A stretch of 64,000 nucleotides of DNA from Mikania micrantha (GCA_009363875.1 CM018693.1:74570986-74634985), one strand, 5' to 3'. Counted from the first letter of the stretch, positions 1-12,880 are shown. Program-made: numbers and translations. The notes: a model not told the origin generated them from the sequence alone.

Positions 1-2089
1 GAATATTGGAAAAAATCGAAGGGCTAAGAGGGCTGTTGTGATGCTATCACTGTTCCGAAGAACAACAGTGTTTTCAGTCGGTTTTGGACCCTCTAATGCC
101 TTGGGATTCGCACTAATTTTATCTAGGAACTCAATAAACAACATGGGTTAAACATTGGAAGTGCCGGGAGTGGTTAGAACCTGGGTAAAGGGATGTATTG
201 ATGGCCTAAAGGGCTGCCCAAAGTGAAACCGTCGAACCTATAGTATTGGCAGGTTAGAGGCTGTATATTCCTCGATATTACCTAACAAATTCAATCGATA
301 TGGGTCAGGTTCTTGTCGATATTAGTAGCCAAATGTAGTCCAAGTATTTCAAGCTTGGAACCAGCTTAATCCGTTGAGAATCGAATTCGTGAGGATGGTT
401 TGAACATGGGTTAGCCGGTTGTGGATTCAATAGGGTTTATGCATGATAAACCGGTTTTCGTAGCCATCAATATTAAATGTTTTCAGCTTAAAATCTTTTC
501 CAAACTAACCTAGCACCCAAACAAATTTTTTAGTAACCAATTGGGGTTAAAATACCTAAGTTTGATTGATGAAAATCATAAGAGAAGTGGTTAGGATCGG
601 CGATGGTCCAATGTGACCATTGCTTGTGTTAACCGACTTTGTGTTAAAAAGGGAAAAGATTATGTGTTGCTAACAATAGATTTCCTCTAAAATATTGTAA
701 CACCTAAACATACGTTTTAACATGGATTTGATTTTGAAATGTTAAAGTTTTATCAAGAAAAACCATAGAACCCAAGGATATTATCAATGATAAACTTGGG
801 TGGTTAAACAAGTACTAAAAAAAATCAATGGTTCAAGAGTGTTAAGTTAGCAACATTGGGAGTTAATAAACAAATTTCTAAGTATTAGGATACATCAAAG
901 GGTAACATGTGGGATAACTATGGATACAAAGAACTAGTTAAGTGTGGGTTTATGACCTTGTGTTACGAGCATCCAACAATTAGTATATTTCATTCGTGGT
1001 GTTAAACTAAGGTTGTTCTAAATATAATCTTAGTAATAACCAAATTCAAAGGTGAACAAGATCAAGAATGTTCACAAAGAACTAACGAAGGACTTGAAGT
1101 TAATCTAGTTAGATTGACTTAAGTTCTAGCAAGTTAACTTGTATTTTTCATAAAAATAACTTGTGTATTATTAAAATGTAATGATCTTTAATATGTAAGC
1201 ATAGTTTTATAAAAATGCTCATAACTTGTTACTAAATGTTTTATTGTAACTTAGTATGATTTATAAAATTAAACTTTTAAAACTTAAAAAGATTTTATAA
1301 ATGACGATTTATTTTAAAGTCGTGTATTCTATTAGTATAAACCTTATATAAATAAGGTTTAGTTGTTATTAAATAAGGGATAAGGGTTCATAGATAGTAT
1401 GTAACATAGAATAATTTGAGAAATCGTAGTAACACATTAGCAAGTATATAGAACACATAGTCGCATGCCGAGACCTAAACCATATATACGTCAAAATATA
1501 AATGCTTATAGTATTCGAATCATAAAAATTCAATACAGGTGCTGAAGATACCTAGTTTACAACAAACGAGCGCGCATATTTTCTTGGTTGAATCTTAAGA
1601 GCTACAACACAGGTGAGTTCATTTGTCCCTTTTCAAACTCTTATGTTTTACTGCGGGACTGAGAAACATGTTAAATGTTTTACATAACTGTTTTATATAA
1701 ATGTTTGCCATGTTTAATAAATTGTTTATTGTTTACTGTTTATAAATTGTTTATAAACTGTTGACTGTTAAATCGTTTACAAGTTATGTTTGAAGGGTTA
1801 TGAATACTTTCATATTTCCTCGGACATATTTTTTCTCAAATGTACGTTTCTTATACTCAAATACTCGATACCCATATACAATGTTCATATTTAATACTTT
1901 TACACATATTCAATGCTCTGAAACTTAAAATTGTGAGTTTATTGCCCCTTTTCTAAAATTTTTGTTTTATAAACGCGGGACTGATAAGCATGCGTAAATT
2001 ATTTTCCTTAGATTATATTTACTTAAACGCTTTTAAACCATATGTTTGTATGTAAAATTGTTTTATTTCAAGTGTACCTGTTCAACGTT

Positions 2090-2195
2090 CTATTTTTACG
2101 ATCTGTTTTCAACGATCTATTTCAACAAACTATTTTCACGATCTATTTTCAAGATCTAGTTTCAACGATCTATTTTCGACGATCTATTTTCAGAG
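2090..2195 (+). repeat. degenerate ~15-bp tandem array, core ACGATCTATTTTCA
   Basis: About six to seven imperfect copies of a word close to ACGATCTATTTTCA run head to tail. The 3' LTR copy at 13190-13320 carries more and better-preserved units, so copy number has changed since the two LTRs were identical. The array lies within the putative LTR intron. Confidence 0.85.
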
Positions 2196-2629
2196 GAATA
2201 TCTAGGAAATATCAAAGATAGCATTTGCCAAAGTACTGAACGGTCAAGAATGATCAAGAACGATCAAATAAAATCCTATATTTCAAAAGATGTCCTTGCT
2301 AGACTGATTGATTATAGGTCGCATGTTTGATGATATTTACGGAATCCTCTAACCATCACTAAGTACCATTGATTGCTACACTAATCTACTCGAGTTTGAC
2401 CAAGGCCTAATCATTAGGACTTAGTTTTAATTAAATGTTTATCTATCCACATTTGCCATGGTGTTGTTGTGTGCGTGATGAGCTTAAGGAATCAAAAGGT
2501 TTTCCACATTTGATGAAACTAGTGTGATGTGGTTGAGGGTGAAACACTTAATTATCATTAACAACAATATACTATGTGGTCCGGTATGTCGTGGGCTGGT
2601 GGCTGGGCTGGCAGTAAGCTTGACCATAC

Positions 2630-2652
2630 GTATGCCCTATATATAAGCATAC
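2630..2652 (+). promoter_or_regulatory. conserved TATATATA hairpin block in X LTR
   Basis: Six-base arms GTATGC and GCATAC flank CCTATATATAA, so the block can fold as a hairpin and also reads as a strong TATA box. It is kept in G2 LTRs at 47610-47632 and 56381-56403 on the opposite strand, in the X 3' LTR near 46580-46602 with one arm altered, and in weaker form twice in S1 near 12570 and 12780. It may be the LTR core promoter or an RNA structure; the sequence alone does not decide. Confidence 0.5.
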
Positions 2653-3167
2653 TTGGCTGGATAGTATAGGTGGTTTGTAGGTAAGGTTAATGTTGTCACT
2701 TTGTCGGGTTTGTAAAAATTCATTTTTCGATAACAAAACTATATGAACTCACCAACCATGTGTGAACTTTGTTTTCTTACATGTTTTCTTAGGTGACGTA
2801 CGGGACTAGGTTAAGATTGCAGGATGTATACTAGGATGCCCAGATAGCGGACCTAGTAACTTTTGGAAGCACATATTTTTCTCGTAGACAGTGAATCAGT
2901 TTGATATCTTGTTCGGTCACAAGATAGTAGACTTATGATTCTGTTGGATATGTTTGCTTAGTTAAATTATCAAACATGACAGTAGTAATTTAACTTTGAA
3001 ACTTCTAGTTAATTATTAGTGTGCTTTAGTTATTCTCAAATGTTGTGCTATGTATACAATCTGACCACTCCGACTATCACACGATATTGCACCTCGAGAC
3101 CTTTCCGCAGGACGGGACATTCATTTATAATGAGTACTAACCAGTATCTCTTCAGTTAATATCAGAA

Positions 3168-3990
3168 TGCCACCAAGACGACAATGATCACCATCTCATC
3201 CTCCTCCACAAGATTCGGACCCAGCAGCTGTTACACTCGCAACCCTGATCATTGAATAGTTGGTGGCGGTTCTCCCTGGAATCATCACCCAGATCAGAAA
3301 CAGTGAGGAGTTTGCTAGGAACTTCCCACAAATTTCTACAGGGAAGAAGAAACCGGAGGAAGGGAACCCGACAAGAAATCTAAACGTCGCTTTGCAAAAA
3401 GGCTAAAAAGATCTGTGAACTACACTGAAGCTATACCCATCAGTCAAATCCTGCCAGATTTGACTATAGGTGTTAGTTTACACTATGAGGGGAAAGCCCC
3501 TCTCTGTTCAGCTTGTCACTATTATCATCGAGCTGAACTTCCATGCGTGCAATGCACATGCTGTGGGAAGGAGGGTCACTGGATGCAACAGTGCAAGTCA
3601 CCAGTAGCCCCTATTCCCCGTCAATATGTTGGTAAGTTCCCTTAGTGTGCTAGATGTGGTTTTCACCACAGTGAGGAGAGGACACTGTCTGAATTGTGGG
3701 AGATATGGACACTAGATCCAAATGTGTTGGTTTATTCGAAATCAGAAACGGAAACAGAATGAGAGCACCTCTACTTCCTCCCACATAACAACAACTGCCA
3801 CACATGCAGAATGTTCGAACATTTCGCCAGGGACTGCCACAGGAGAATGCCTTCCGCAGACCCAACACTTACTAAGGAATTACTTACTTTACCAGCTCCA
3901 GAAGCACGCTCGGAGTCCGATGACTCCATTGGTATGTAATTTTGTTTTGTGTATTCAACCTATCTATTAGTATGGTAGTTAAAATGTACA
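3168..3990 (+). pseudogene. gag remnant of element X
   Basis: The start ATG at 3168 opens with MPPRRQ, the same N-terminus as the gag of element G2, and hits a stop right away. A longer open stretch (3415-3645) holds a CCHC zinc knuckle, CTCCGKEGHWMQQC. In another frame around 3800-3840 a second knuckle-like stretch, CHTCRMFEHFARDC, can be read. Most of the capsid region is missing and several frames are needed, so this is a nonfunctional nucleocapsid fossil. By G2 homology, the protease and reverse transcriptase that should follow are absent. Confidence 0.75.
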
Positions 3991-4840
3991 TTTTGTCTTA
4001 GTGTAGGAATAGTAAGATAAGGAAACCTTAGATTAATTTGTTGCCAATTAGATAAAAGAAGTAGAATAATTATTGTTTAATTAGCAACTAGTGAATGTGT
4101 ATATTTAAAAATGAGTTAGGAAATCCTTAAACAAATTGAGACTATGTTATCTTAAAACACTTAGTCTCAGTTACCCGGAAGATTGCAGATGAAATTCCTC
4201 AAGGATTTGTTTGGGAAATTTCCTTTGTACTTCTAAAAGAATTCTGTGGTATGTGTATGTCTATTATAATATCAGCTTCAGATATTTATACAGATTAACA
4301 CCCTATGGAGTGTAGGAAATGTCAAATTAAACAGGTAAACCACTATCTCGAACCCAGACACAATTAAACTTGAATTCCTCATTTTAGGAAACTTTGGTTC
4401 TAGTAACAATAGGAAAGAATGGATTTTGGAATGATGCTGAGAGTATGATTAGTTAGACAATAGATCGGTAAGAACCAACAGAACCAACATGTACCATTGA
4501 GAAATTAGGATTAATGTGAATAGCAATAACCGGGTAGTTAACCACATAGGCTGAACAGGGTGATGACTTAACACCATATTCAGAATCTTGAACAAAGGAG
4601 TTCAAGATGATACATAGGATCAAAATTCTAAGCATTTTAAAAAGAGAATGTTTGGTGGTTAAAACAATTGGGTTACTGTAGAACAACTAGAAATTTTAAC
4701 CCATTAAATTATCTCATATGGTAGAGATAATAAAATTCACATGACATAGACATGATGGGTTAAACTAATGGGTGATCTTAAGTGATAGCTCAACATCCTC
4801 TGAACAAGACTAGTAGAGTTGCTAATGTCTTGTGACGAAT
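3991..4840 (+). other. decayed X internal region, no readable gene
   Basis: AT-rich sequence between the gag remnant and the integrase remnant. I see no conserved protease, RT or RNase H motif on either strand. Given its position it is probably the eroded or replaced protease-to-RNase H part of pol. Confidence 0.6.
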
Positions 4841-5400
4841 GACGTAAGGTAAGATAGAGCCGAGTATGTCGGTCGATGTCTAACATGTGCGAAGGTTAAG
4901 GCGGAACACCAGAAACTGTAAGGTTTACTGGAATAGGCTGAGATTTTACTCTGGAAGTAGGAACATATAGCTATTGATTTCATTACCAAGCTACCCCGCA
5001 CTTCTAGTGGTCATGATACAATTTGGGTTATCATAGATCGTTTAACAAAATCTGCTCATTTCTTGCCAAATGCATGAAACCTTCACGATGGATAAACTGG
5101 AAAGATTGTACATCAAGGAGATAGTGGTGCGTCATGGTGTACCATTATCTATCATCTCAGTTCGAGATAGCATATTCACATCAAGGTTTCGGCAGACGTT
5201 GCAGAAATCTTTAGGGACGAACTTAAATTTGAGTACAGCTTACCATCCACAAACGGACGGTCAAAACGAACGTACGATATAGACCCCAGAGGACATGTTG
5301 CGAACATATGTTTTGGATTTTGGTGGGAAATGGGACTCCCATTTGCCACTGATAGAGTTCTCCTATAATAACAGGAGGATCAATTCTTTCAATAAAACTT
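4841..5400 (+). pseudogene. integrase fragment of element X pol
   Basis: Broken reading frames here match the integrase of G2 closely: a CLTCAKVKAEHQ-like zinc-binding tail near 4890, the segment HDTIWVIIDRLTKSAHFLP near 5010-5070, then an open frame at 5070-5282 with VPLSIIS and AYHPQTDGQNERTI. The catalytic core aspartate region reads SVRDSIFTSRF where related elements have SDRDSRFTSRF, so a conserved residue is changed. A stop follows at 5281. This is part of a dead chromovirus-type integrase in the same orientation as the X LTRs. Confidence 0.8.
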
Positions 5401-6255
5401 TACAAGTCAAATGACTTTTAAGTAAATTGAAAGATAACATAAATCATTCGTAGAGATGTGCATAGATTCACCATCAAGGGAAATCTTTACACTTTCCATA
5501 GGGTAAACTACCATGCCCCTTTGGTAGTTTCCTCAGGCATTAGGAGCATACACTAGAATCTGGAAATAAGTCCAAAGGTGGTCAGTATATATTGGGTTGC
5601 AACGACACAACTTAGGATACACCTTATGCGACTTGAAGGTTGAGATTTAACTATCAAAACCTAGAGTTGCGAGAAAAACATGAGATAAATCCATGAGAGT
5701 ATGGGTAGATAGCTATGGTTAAATTACCGAGCTCCCATCCTATACTTCTAGTGGGCACCAAAGTATATGGGTCAACAATATCCGTATGATCAAACCCTCT
5801 CACTATTCTCATTACTAAATTACCAGTTAGGAATCATTTAATCAGACTTCACATAACCAGAATCATTGTATGTGAAGACCTGAAGGGCTTACTATTTTTG
5901 AATAAGACATTCAGGTAACCCATAAACCTTGCAGTATAGGCAGAAATTTCCTAGAAATTCATGGGACCTGCAAGGTAGACTAACATTTAAGGAGGAATAG
6001 TCAGAAAAAATGAGAAGATAGAAATTTGAAGGAATATACAATAAGCTGATCCAAGCACTCTTAGTGGAAATTGGAAACGATGCATACATCTCGCACCAAT
6101 AATGTCTTAGCTACCACAGTAGCATAAGGGATATTTAAACACAGTAGGAAACAATATTTAGAATACACGTAAGAAAGAAATGAAACTCTTTCTCTTGGTG
6201 TAAAGAAAGTCGTAACCGATATCAATTTTAAATTTCGGGATGAAATTTCTTTAAC
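5401..6255 (+). other. degenerate 3' internal region of X with a repeated integrase scrap
   Basis: No open frame of note. The stretch 5715-5775 resembles 4970-5030 (both carry ACTTCTAGTGG within similar flanks), so a second, more eroded copy of the integrase segment appears to lie downstream of the first. The far end (6210-6255) is similar to 61865-61915 in front of the X2 LTR, which marks this as the typical 3' untranslated tail of this family. Confidence 0.55.
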
Positions 6256-6265
6256 AAGGGGAGAC
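6256..6265 (+). other. polypurine tract of X
   Basis: The purine run AAGGGGAGAC stands directly before the LTR start, which here reads CGTAACATC against TGTAACATC in G2. The same tract, AAGGGGAGAT, precedes X2, and AAAGGGAGAC precedes the G2 LTR. It primes plus-strand DNA synthesis in LTR retrotransposons. Confidence 0.8.
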
Positions 6266-6519
6266 CGTAACATCAATGCCAGAACAGTAGAAAAGTACTG
6301 TAGATACTGGTACGGAAAGTATTCGTGTAATATTCTCTAATAATATTATATGGAACAATTGATGTTAACAAAACAGAAACTCAATACGGATAAACAACGC
6401 ACGCAGACACAATACTGATATGCGTAAGCATGTTAAACTATGACAGGATACAATGTCGAGATATTAGTTAGGGTCTTATTGTGTATAAACGTATTTTGCT
6501 AAATGAATATTAAACATAC

Positions 6520-6665
6520 GGTGTATTCGTGTGGGTGACGATTCGCATGAATATATTTGTAAGTTAACGTTTTGAACGATGTCTAATAATTAGAAAACCA
6601 TATTGGAAAGTAACGTTGTCGTTGTGTTTGAACGGGTGACGATTCGTATGAATACGCGCGAAAAC
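6520..6665 (+). promoter_or_regulatory. twin TGACG motifs with inverted ATTCGT/ACGAAT arms (U3)
   Basis: Two copies, near 6525-6550 and 6630-6655, read like GGGTGACGATTCG(C/T)ATGAATA, the first preceded by TATTCGTGT. TGACG is the core bound by plant TGA-class bZIP factors (established knowledge). The same pair at a spacing of about 100 bp occurs in X2 (62210-62340), in G2 on the other strand (50580-50700) and in S1 (12255-12400). Retention across diverged LTRs suggests an enhancer; this is inference. Confidence 0.45.
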
Positions 6666-6865
6666 GATACGATACGGTGAAACAATAAAATAAACGTTTT
6701 TGAAATTTTAAAAATAAATAAAAGATATTTAGTTAATTTATTAGGAATTAACACTTTAAAAATTTTAAAAATCTCTATCTTTATAAAGTTACGTAATATT
6801 ACGAAAACTACGAAAACGACGCACGAAACCGAAACCGAGCGAGACCGAACACACCCGAACATGCC

Positions 6866-6880
6866 CGGGCTATAAAAGCC
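6866..6880 (+). promoter_or_regulatory. candidate TATA box in X 3' LTR
   Basis: GGGCTATAAAAGCCC is a textbook TATA box in a short GC-rich palindromic setting, about 600 bp into the LTR and 200 bp after the twin TGACG motifs. CT-rich sequence follows, as expected for a plant leader. It competes with the TATATATA block at 2630 as the true core promoter. Confidence 0.55.
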
Positions 6881-9800
6881 CACATTTTCTTCTTCTTCCC
6901 CACTTTTGGTTGATCCAACCCCTCCCTCCTCAAGACACCCGGCCACCCCTCTCTACCCTTTCACCACTTCAAACCACCATATCTCTCTCATTTCTCTACC
7001 AAATTCGACGATCTAGTAGTCAAAACGACCATGAGAACGAGAGGAACACAGTAGTACAACTGATCGGATCTGAAACGGACTAAGTTGGTTGCAGTTTTAG
7101 GGAGAAGTTGCTTATTTTGAGGGTTTTCTACTATTCATGTAAGGTAAGCTTCTAACTCGTTTTAATCGCTTCAAATCAGTTAGGATCAACACTAAAAAGA
7201 CTGTAGAAACGTGTAGTTCGTGTTAACTGGAAGAAATCAAGCTTTGAATCATAAAAAATGGACGAAAAACGAGCTCAAAGGAGCTGATTCTTTGGCTGCT
7301 ACTGTTCGGTGAGTTCTCTCGAACACCAGCACATTTCAGCCGATTTTAGAGCTGCAAAACCCCTAGGACTTGCACCAAATCGACTTAGGAATCTAAGGAA
7401 TATGTAAGATTGATGTTTGGGTTAGTTGGGAATCGATTTGGAGCTTGATATTGGCAAAAATCAAAGGGCTAAGAGGGCTGTTATCATGTTGTCACCGTTA
7501 TGACGAACATCAGTGTTTTCAGTGGGTTTTGGACCCTCTAACGCCTTGGGATTCACACCAATTTTGTCTAGGAACTCAAAAAACATCAGGGGTTAAAGAT
7601 TGGAAGGGTTAGGAGTGGTTAGAACCTAGGTAAACGGCTGTATTGATGGCCTAAAGGGCTGCCCAAAGTGAAACCGTCGAACCTATAGTATTGGCAGGTT
7701 AAGGGCTGTATATTCATCGATATTACCTAGCTAATTCCATCGATATGGGTCAGGTTCTCGTCGATAATAGTTGCCAAATGTAGTCCAAGTATTTCAAGTT
7801 TGGAACCAGCTTAATCCGTTGGGAATCGAATTCGTGAGGATGGTTTGAACATGGGTTAGCCGGTTGTCGATTCAATAGGGTTTATGCATGATAAACCGGT
7901 TTTGGTTGCCATCAATATTAAAGGTTTCAACTTAAAATCTTTTCTAAAATAACCAAGCACCCAAACAAATGTTTTAGTAACCAATTGGGTTTAAAATACC
8001 TAAGTTTGATTGATGGAAATCATAAGAGAAGTGGTTAGGATCGACGATGGTCCAATGTGATCATTGTTTGTGTTACCTGACTTTGTGTTAAAAAGGGAAA
8101 AACATTATGTGTTTCTAACAATAGATTTCCTCTAAAATATTGTAACACCTAAACATACATTTTAACATGGATTTGATTTTGAAATGTTAAAGTTATATCA
8201 AGGAAAACCATAGAACCCAAGGATATTATGAATGATAAACTTGGGTGGTTAAACAAGTACTAAACAAAAATCTATGGTTCAAGAGTGTTAAGTTAGCAAC
8301 ATTGGGAGTTAATAAACAAATTTCTAAGCATTAGGATACATCAAAGGGTAACATCAGGGATAACTATAGATACAAAGAACTAGTTAAGTGTGGCTATATG
8401 AACTTGTGTTACGAACATCCAACACTTAGTACATATCATTCATGGTGTTAAACTAAGGTTGTTCTAAATAAATAATCTTAGTAATAACCAAATTCAAAGG
8501 TGAATAAGATCAAGAATGTTCACAAAGAACTAATGAAGGACTTGAAGTTAATCTAGTAAAATTGACTTAATATCTAGCAAGTTAACTTGTATTTTTCATA
8601 AAAATAACTTGTGTACTATTAAAATGTAATGATCTTTAATATGTAAACATAGTTTTATAAAAATCCTCATAACTTGTTACTAAATGTTTTTAGGTAACTT
8701 TAAATGATTTATAAACTTAAAGTTTTAAAACTTAAATAAGATTTTATAAATGACGATTTATTTAAAAGTCGTGTATTCTATTAGTATAAACCTTATATAA
8801 ATAAGGTTTAGTTGTTATTAACTAAGAGATAAGGGTTCATAGCTAGTATGTAACGTGGAATAATTAGAGAAATCTTAGTAACACATTAGCAAGTATATAG
8901 GACACATAGTCGCATGCCGAGACCTAAACCCTATATACCTCAAAATATAAATACTTATAGTACTCGAATCATACTAATTCAACACAGGTGTTGAAGATAC
9001 CTAGTTTACAAAAAACGAGCTCTCATATTTTCTTGGTTGAATCATAAGATCTACCGCACAGGTGACTTCATTTGTCCCTTTTCAAACTCTTATGTTTTAC
9101 TGTGGGACTGAGAAACATGTTAAATGTTTTACATAACTGTTTTATATAAATGTTTGTCATGTTTAATAAATTGTTTACTGTTTACTGTTTATAAATAGTT
9201 TATAAATTGTTGACTGTTAAATCGTTTACAAGTTATGTTTGTAGGGTTATGAATACTTTCATATTTCCTCGGACATATTTTCTCAAAGGTACATTTCTTA
9301 TACTCAAATACTCGATACCCATATACAATATTCATATTTAATACTTTTACTCAGATTCAATGATCTGAAACTTAAAATTGTGAGTTCATTGCCCATTTTC
9401 TAAAACTTTTTGTTTTATAAACGCGGGGCTGAGAAGCTTGCGTAAATTATTTTCCTTGGATTATATTTTACTTAAACGCTTTTGTAACACCCTGACGGAT
9501 GGCGGAAACGTCGGGATGCCACGAGGGATGTGTAGATTGTTCATAAGCTCGTGGGCATCTAATTTAATCATCACATATCAATTAATCAACTAAATTAATT
9601 ACATCAAAAATCATGTTCATCATGAGCTAGTTACATCAATTACACCAAAGATTTAGCTAAACTAACTAAACTCTAGTCCCCAGAATTTCAGTTATTTTAG
9701 CTAAGTCCAAGACCCTACGTGATGATGTCCAAAAGATGTAGAGCTATCCTGCTCTACATACTTCTCTTCGTTTCCTGATACATGTAGAAAATCAAGTGTC

Positions 9801-10054
9801 AACTACGAAGTAGTTGATGAGTAATCATAAGTTTCTATGTTTCAAAAATGTTTACAAAAGGTTTAGAAAAGTTTATAGTTTTCCAAGAAAATCCACATGT
9901 GCACCTGCAAGATAATCCAACACACAAACACAAACCCAACAATCACCTAATTCAAATAATCACAAATAATCAACCACATATATTCAACCAATCTCAATCA
10001 ATCACAATCAAGTCAAAAATCAATAATCACCATAATCATATTAATATAAGTTAC

Positions 10055-10262
10055 CGCGGAGGACCTCAGTCAACTCAACCAACGACGGAATCATCGCGGA
10101 GGACCCCAGTCAACTCAATCAACGATATTCCTATAAGTGTCAATACATGCACTGCGGAGGACCGCAGTCGACTCAACCAATAGTGGAATTACTGAGGAGG
10201 ACGTTAGTCTACTCAACTACAGTAACTCAATCATTGCGGAGGACCGAAGTCAACTCAACCAA
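10055..10262 (+). repeat. minisatellite, core GCGGAGGACC-CAGTCAACTCAACCAA
   Basis: Five degenerate units share GCGGAGGACC followed by AGTCAACTCAACCAA, with uneven spacing of about 35 to 65 bases. An open frame passes through it by chance. It lies inside S1 only and has no counterpart in the other LTRs of the window. Confidence 0.8.
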
Positions 10263-11099
10263 TAATGACTCACGGAATATGTAATCAACCATAACAATCC
10301 ATAATCAATAATAATTCAATAATATGAATATCATATTGATAATCTAGGTGTCACCCATGTGTTATCAAAATAATATTTTAAATTGGTATACATGTTCCAC
10401 CTACGAGTTTAAAACAAAATGGTTTAAAAGGAGGTTATGAGAACTCACCTGAGTCCTTAGATTCAGTGTGTTTGCGAAATGCGCGCTCACGTACGTGAAA
10501 TCAAATGCAACTCAACGATAAGTAATTATCGCGTATTTTGTATTCATAAGTATATGCATTTCGGTTCAACTAAATGTCCATGAGTGTTTACTTTTAATTC
10601 GTTAAATTTATCGTTAACTTAGTTTATTAGTCCTAAGTTAAGATGAATCACTCAATATTTTATAAATGTTCATCATCAATATATAATTTAAACTCGTTAG
10701 TTTTACTTATATAGTGATGATAATCCAATAGCGAAATCTCGTGTGCACCCTCATTAATATATATGCTAGAATGTGATAACCTTCATCATACACATCCATT
10801 CATGCATGCATGACTTATCTAATTAACCACCATAATTTAAGTTATTAAAAACCTAATTTAAGTTTAACGAATTCCTATTTAAATTGTTCTCATCAAACAC
10901 TCACATTAAGTAAAATCTCATAAATTCCAAACTTATGTTCACGCTCAATTTCAGCCATTCCCTTCTTCGCTGCCTAACCAGAAAACGAGAAAAGTCTAGC
11001 TGGCTAACTCTCATGAATGCATGATTTTTCATAATTCTCATGTTCTTTTGTTCATTCCTAATATTCATGCATTCGTATAATCCTCCCCTTAGCCCGCAA

Positions 11100-11640
11100 A
11101 CTTTGGTTCGACAGCCCATAGGGCTCACGAGGATCCTAGGTTCGCTGCCCTGGTTCAAGTAAAACCCTAGGCTCGGCTACTTCATGGTTTGGCTATGCTA
11201 GGTTCCACCACCCCTTAGGTTCGCTGCATAGAGATGGTATAAACAGCCATGAGGTTTGGCAGTTCGAAGGTTTGCACAACCCCAAGGTTCGGCCTCCCGT
11301 CTGGTGTAGCCATGGTTCGCCTAGGGAAGCTAGGTTCGTGAGAGGATCCAGGTTCGTCCCTCATCAAGTTCGCTGCTGAGAGGTTCGGTGGTACAAGGTT
11401 CGCCGGCTAGGTTCGTGTATCCCATGTAGATTCGGCCAAAGATAGGCTCGGCTAACCTGGGTTCGGCCATGGTTTCCTGGACAAGGGTTCGGCTCCCTTG
11501 TGTCCAGCTCCATGGAGGTTCGGCCACTTACAGCCCTTTCTCACGAACCTGTCAACCACGGCTGATCATCACCATCATCTTCAACTCTCATCTGTTATAG
11601 ACTCATTGAACACCTTATTTCCAGTTTATACAGGTTCGTT
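11100..11640 (+). repeat. GGTTCG word array in S1
   Basis: I count about 14 exact GGTTCG words plus near matches (GGTTTG, GGCTCG, AGTTCG), spaced mostly 12 to 40 bases apart with unrelated sequence between. The array lies, in element sense, downstream of a TATA-like GGCATAAATGG near 11935, so it would be transcribed as CGAACC repeats in the leader. Confidence 0.85.
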
Positions 11641-12534
11641 AGAACTTGGTTCAATCGATTTACAAACAAGGACATGCACACGATCAATTTAGAGTGAGAA
11701 ACCGAAAATAATATGCTCTACATACCTTCAAGATCCGATCAAACTCTTGAAATCTTCGTGGATTCTTGATCTACTTGATTATACGAACAATTTGGAACAA
11801 GAATCATCAAAAATGGTTGAGAGATGGTGAAGAAATCTTAGTGAGAAGTTTTTAGAGAAAGAGAGTGACGAATTGGTGAATTTAGAGAGAGATTAAGTCT
11901 TGAAAAATGAAGGGAGAAGAAGTGTTTTCCACCATTTATGCCCCGTGTCTTTCCCCAGTGTTCGGTCTCGTTTATTTTGCGATAAAGATTATTAAGTGCT
12001 CGGTTATCTCGTAAGAATTCATTTAACCCATAAAACATTTAAGTAATTATGATTCGTTTTCATAAAATGATTTTATTTAAATACGGTTGTTTCGTAAATG
12101 ATTTCGTTAAATTATTTATTTAAATAAATGATTTGTTTGAAATCTGTCTTAGGTTGTGATTCCTAATAAACGTTTTTAAAACCCTTTTTCTTATTTTCTT
12201 AAATTAATATCGTTACAATATTATTTCGTTATCTCGTCGAAATGCATTACTCACGTACGTATTCGTAAAGATCGTGACCTTTTCGAATCCGACGCTCGTA
12301 TCGTATTTCGGTTCGATTTACGATTTATGGAATATCGTTTCAGAATATTATTCCTAATAATTATATTCGTGTGAATCGTCACCCACGCGAATACATTATT
12401 AAGTTAATATTTCTAAAATAACATTCACGTTTAATTTATAATCGTATCCTCACCAACGCGTATATATTTCCAATAATGTTTCCGTTATTTTATTATCTTT
12501 AATATTATAATTTTCCAATCCAAATCCCACTAAA

Positions 12535-12880
12535 CCATATCACTGACACATCCATGATATACCGAAATAAGCTTATGTATAGGGCATATGTAGGAGTAGG
12601 TCGCAACCTATCCAGCCACCGTCCCACCGCCATTTCGATAAACCATGACCATGTGTCCTTGACTATGTTTAGTAACCAAACTATAAATAACACATAACTC
12701 GTTGTCATTCCAAACCAAAACCTCGGATTCTCCTCACTAAAGCCTCAACACTGATATAATCATGATAAACCGAAGATGGTTTATGTATAGGGCATACGTA
12801 GAGGTCAGTCGCAACTGCCTCAGCCGCCATCCCACCACCTCTTCGATAGACCATCATTATATCCTTGCCTATCTTTGACT
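12535..12880 (+). repeat. diverged tandem duplication (~220 bp period) in S1
   Basis: The segment around 12535-12665 recurs at about 12755-12880: both carry ATGATA(TA)ACCGAA, the TATAGGGCAT(A)(T/C)G block and CCCACC(G/A)CC..TTCGATA(A/G)ACCAT. It duplicates the conserved TATAGGGCATAC block. Confidence 0.7.

Larger units (their letters stand above)
1613..2792 (+). other. putative intron-like segment inside X LTR (donor/acceptor pair)
   Basis: At 1611 the sequence reads AG|GTGAGTTC, an ideal plant splice donor. At 2771-2792 a pyrimidine-rich stretch ends in TTTTCTTAG before GTGACG, an acceptor-like site. The same two blocks, in the same order in element sense, recur in the LTRs of A, S2, S1 and G2 with spacings of roughly 0.45 to 1.2 kb. 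That they act as splice sites is inference. No transcript evidence is available, and the blocks could instead be conserved promoter or RNA-structure elements. Confidence 0.35.
1..3115 (+). mobile_element. 5' LTR of outer gypsy element X (left part outside window)
   Basis: This stretch repeats, with scattered differences, the sequence that starts near 7445 and continues through 9482, 13138-13755 and 46566-46992. The window therefore opens about 1.2 kb inside a long LTR. The LTR would be about 4.3 kb when complete. Homology between the two copies stops around 3110, just before a decayed leader and the gag start at 3168. The expected LTR terminus (CA) and a clean tRNA-Met primer site are not recognisable after 3110, so the right boundary is approximate and a small deletion at the LTR/leader junction is likely. 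It has no coding capacity. Confidence 0.85.
6266..9482 (+). mobile_element. 3' LTR of X, segment 1 of 3
   Basis: The LTR starts right after the polypurine tract; its first base is mutated (CG for TG). From 7445 onward it matches window positions 1-2035. It is interrupted at 9482/9483 by solo LTR S1, whose insertion duplicated GCTTT. Summing the three segments gives about 4.26 kb. The first 1.2 kb (U3-like) is seen only here and, diverged, in X2. Confidence 0.9.

Noticed and set aside
3415..6946. Possible host genes near the left end
   Set aside because: Readable frames match gag and integrase of G2; the 118-codon frame at 6590-6946 is antisense to the LTR U3 and promoter.
9848..10183. 111-codon open frame in S1
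   Set aside because: It runs through the minisatellite and AT-rich sequence, has no domain and lies on the strand opposite to the element.
10055..10262. Regularly repeated GCGGAGGACC units that look CRISPR-like
   Set aside because: Units are degenerate and unevenly spaced, lie inside a plant LTR and have no cas genes; this is a minisatellite.
11100..11640. GGTTCG words as tRNA gene B boxes
   Set aside because: The B box needs GGTTCGANNCC with an A box and cloverleaf; spacers vary and no tRNA fold is visible.
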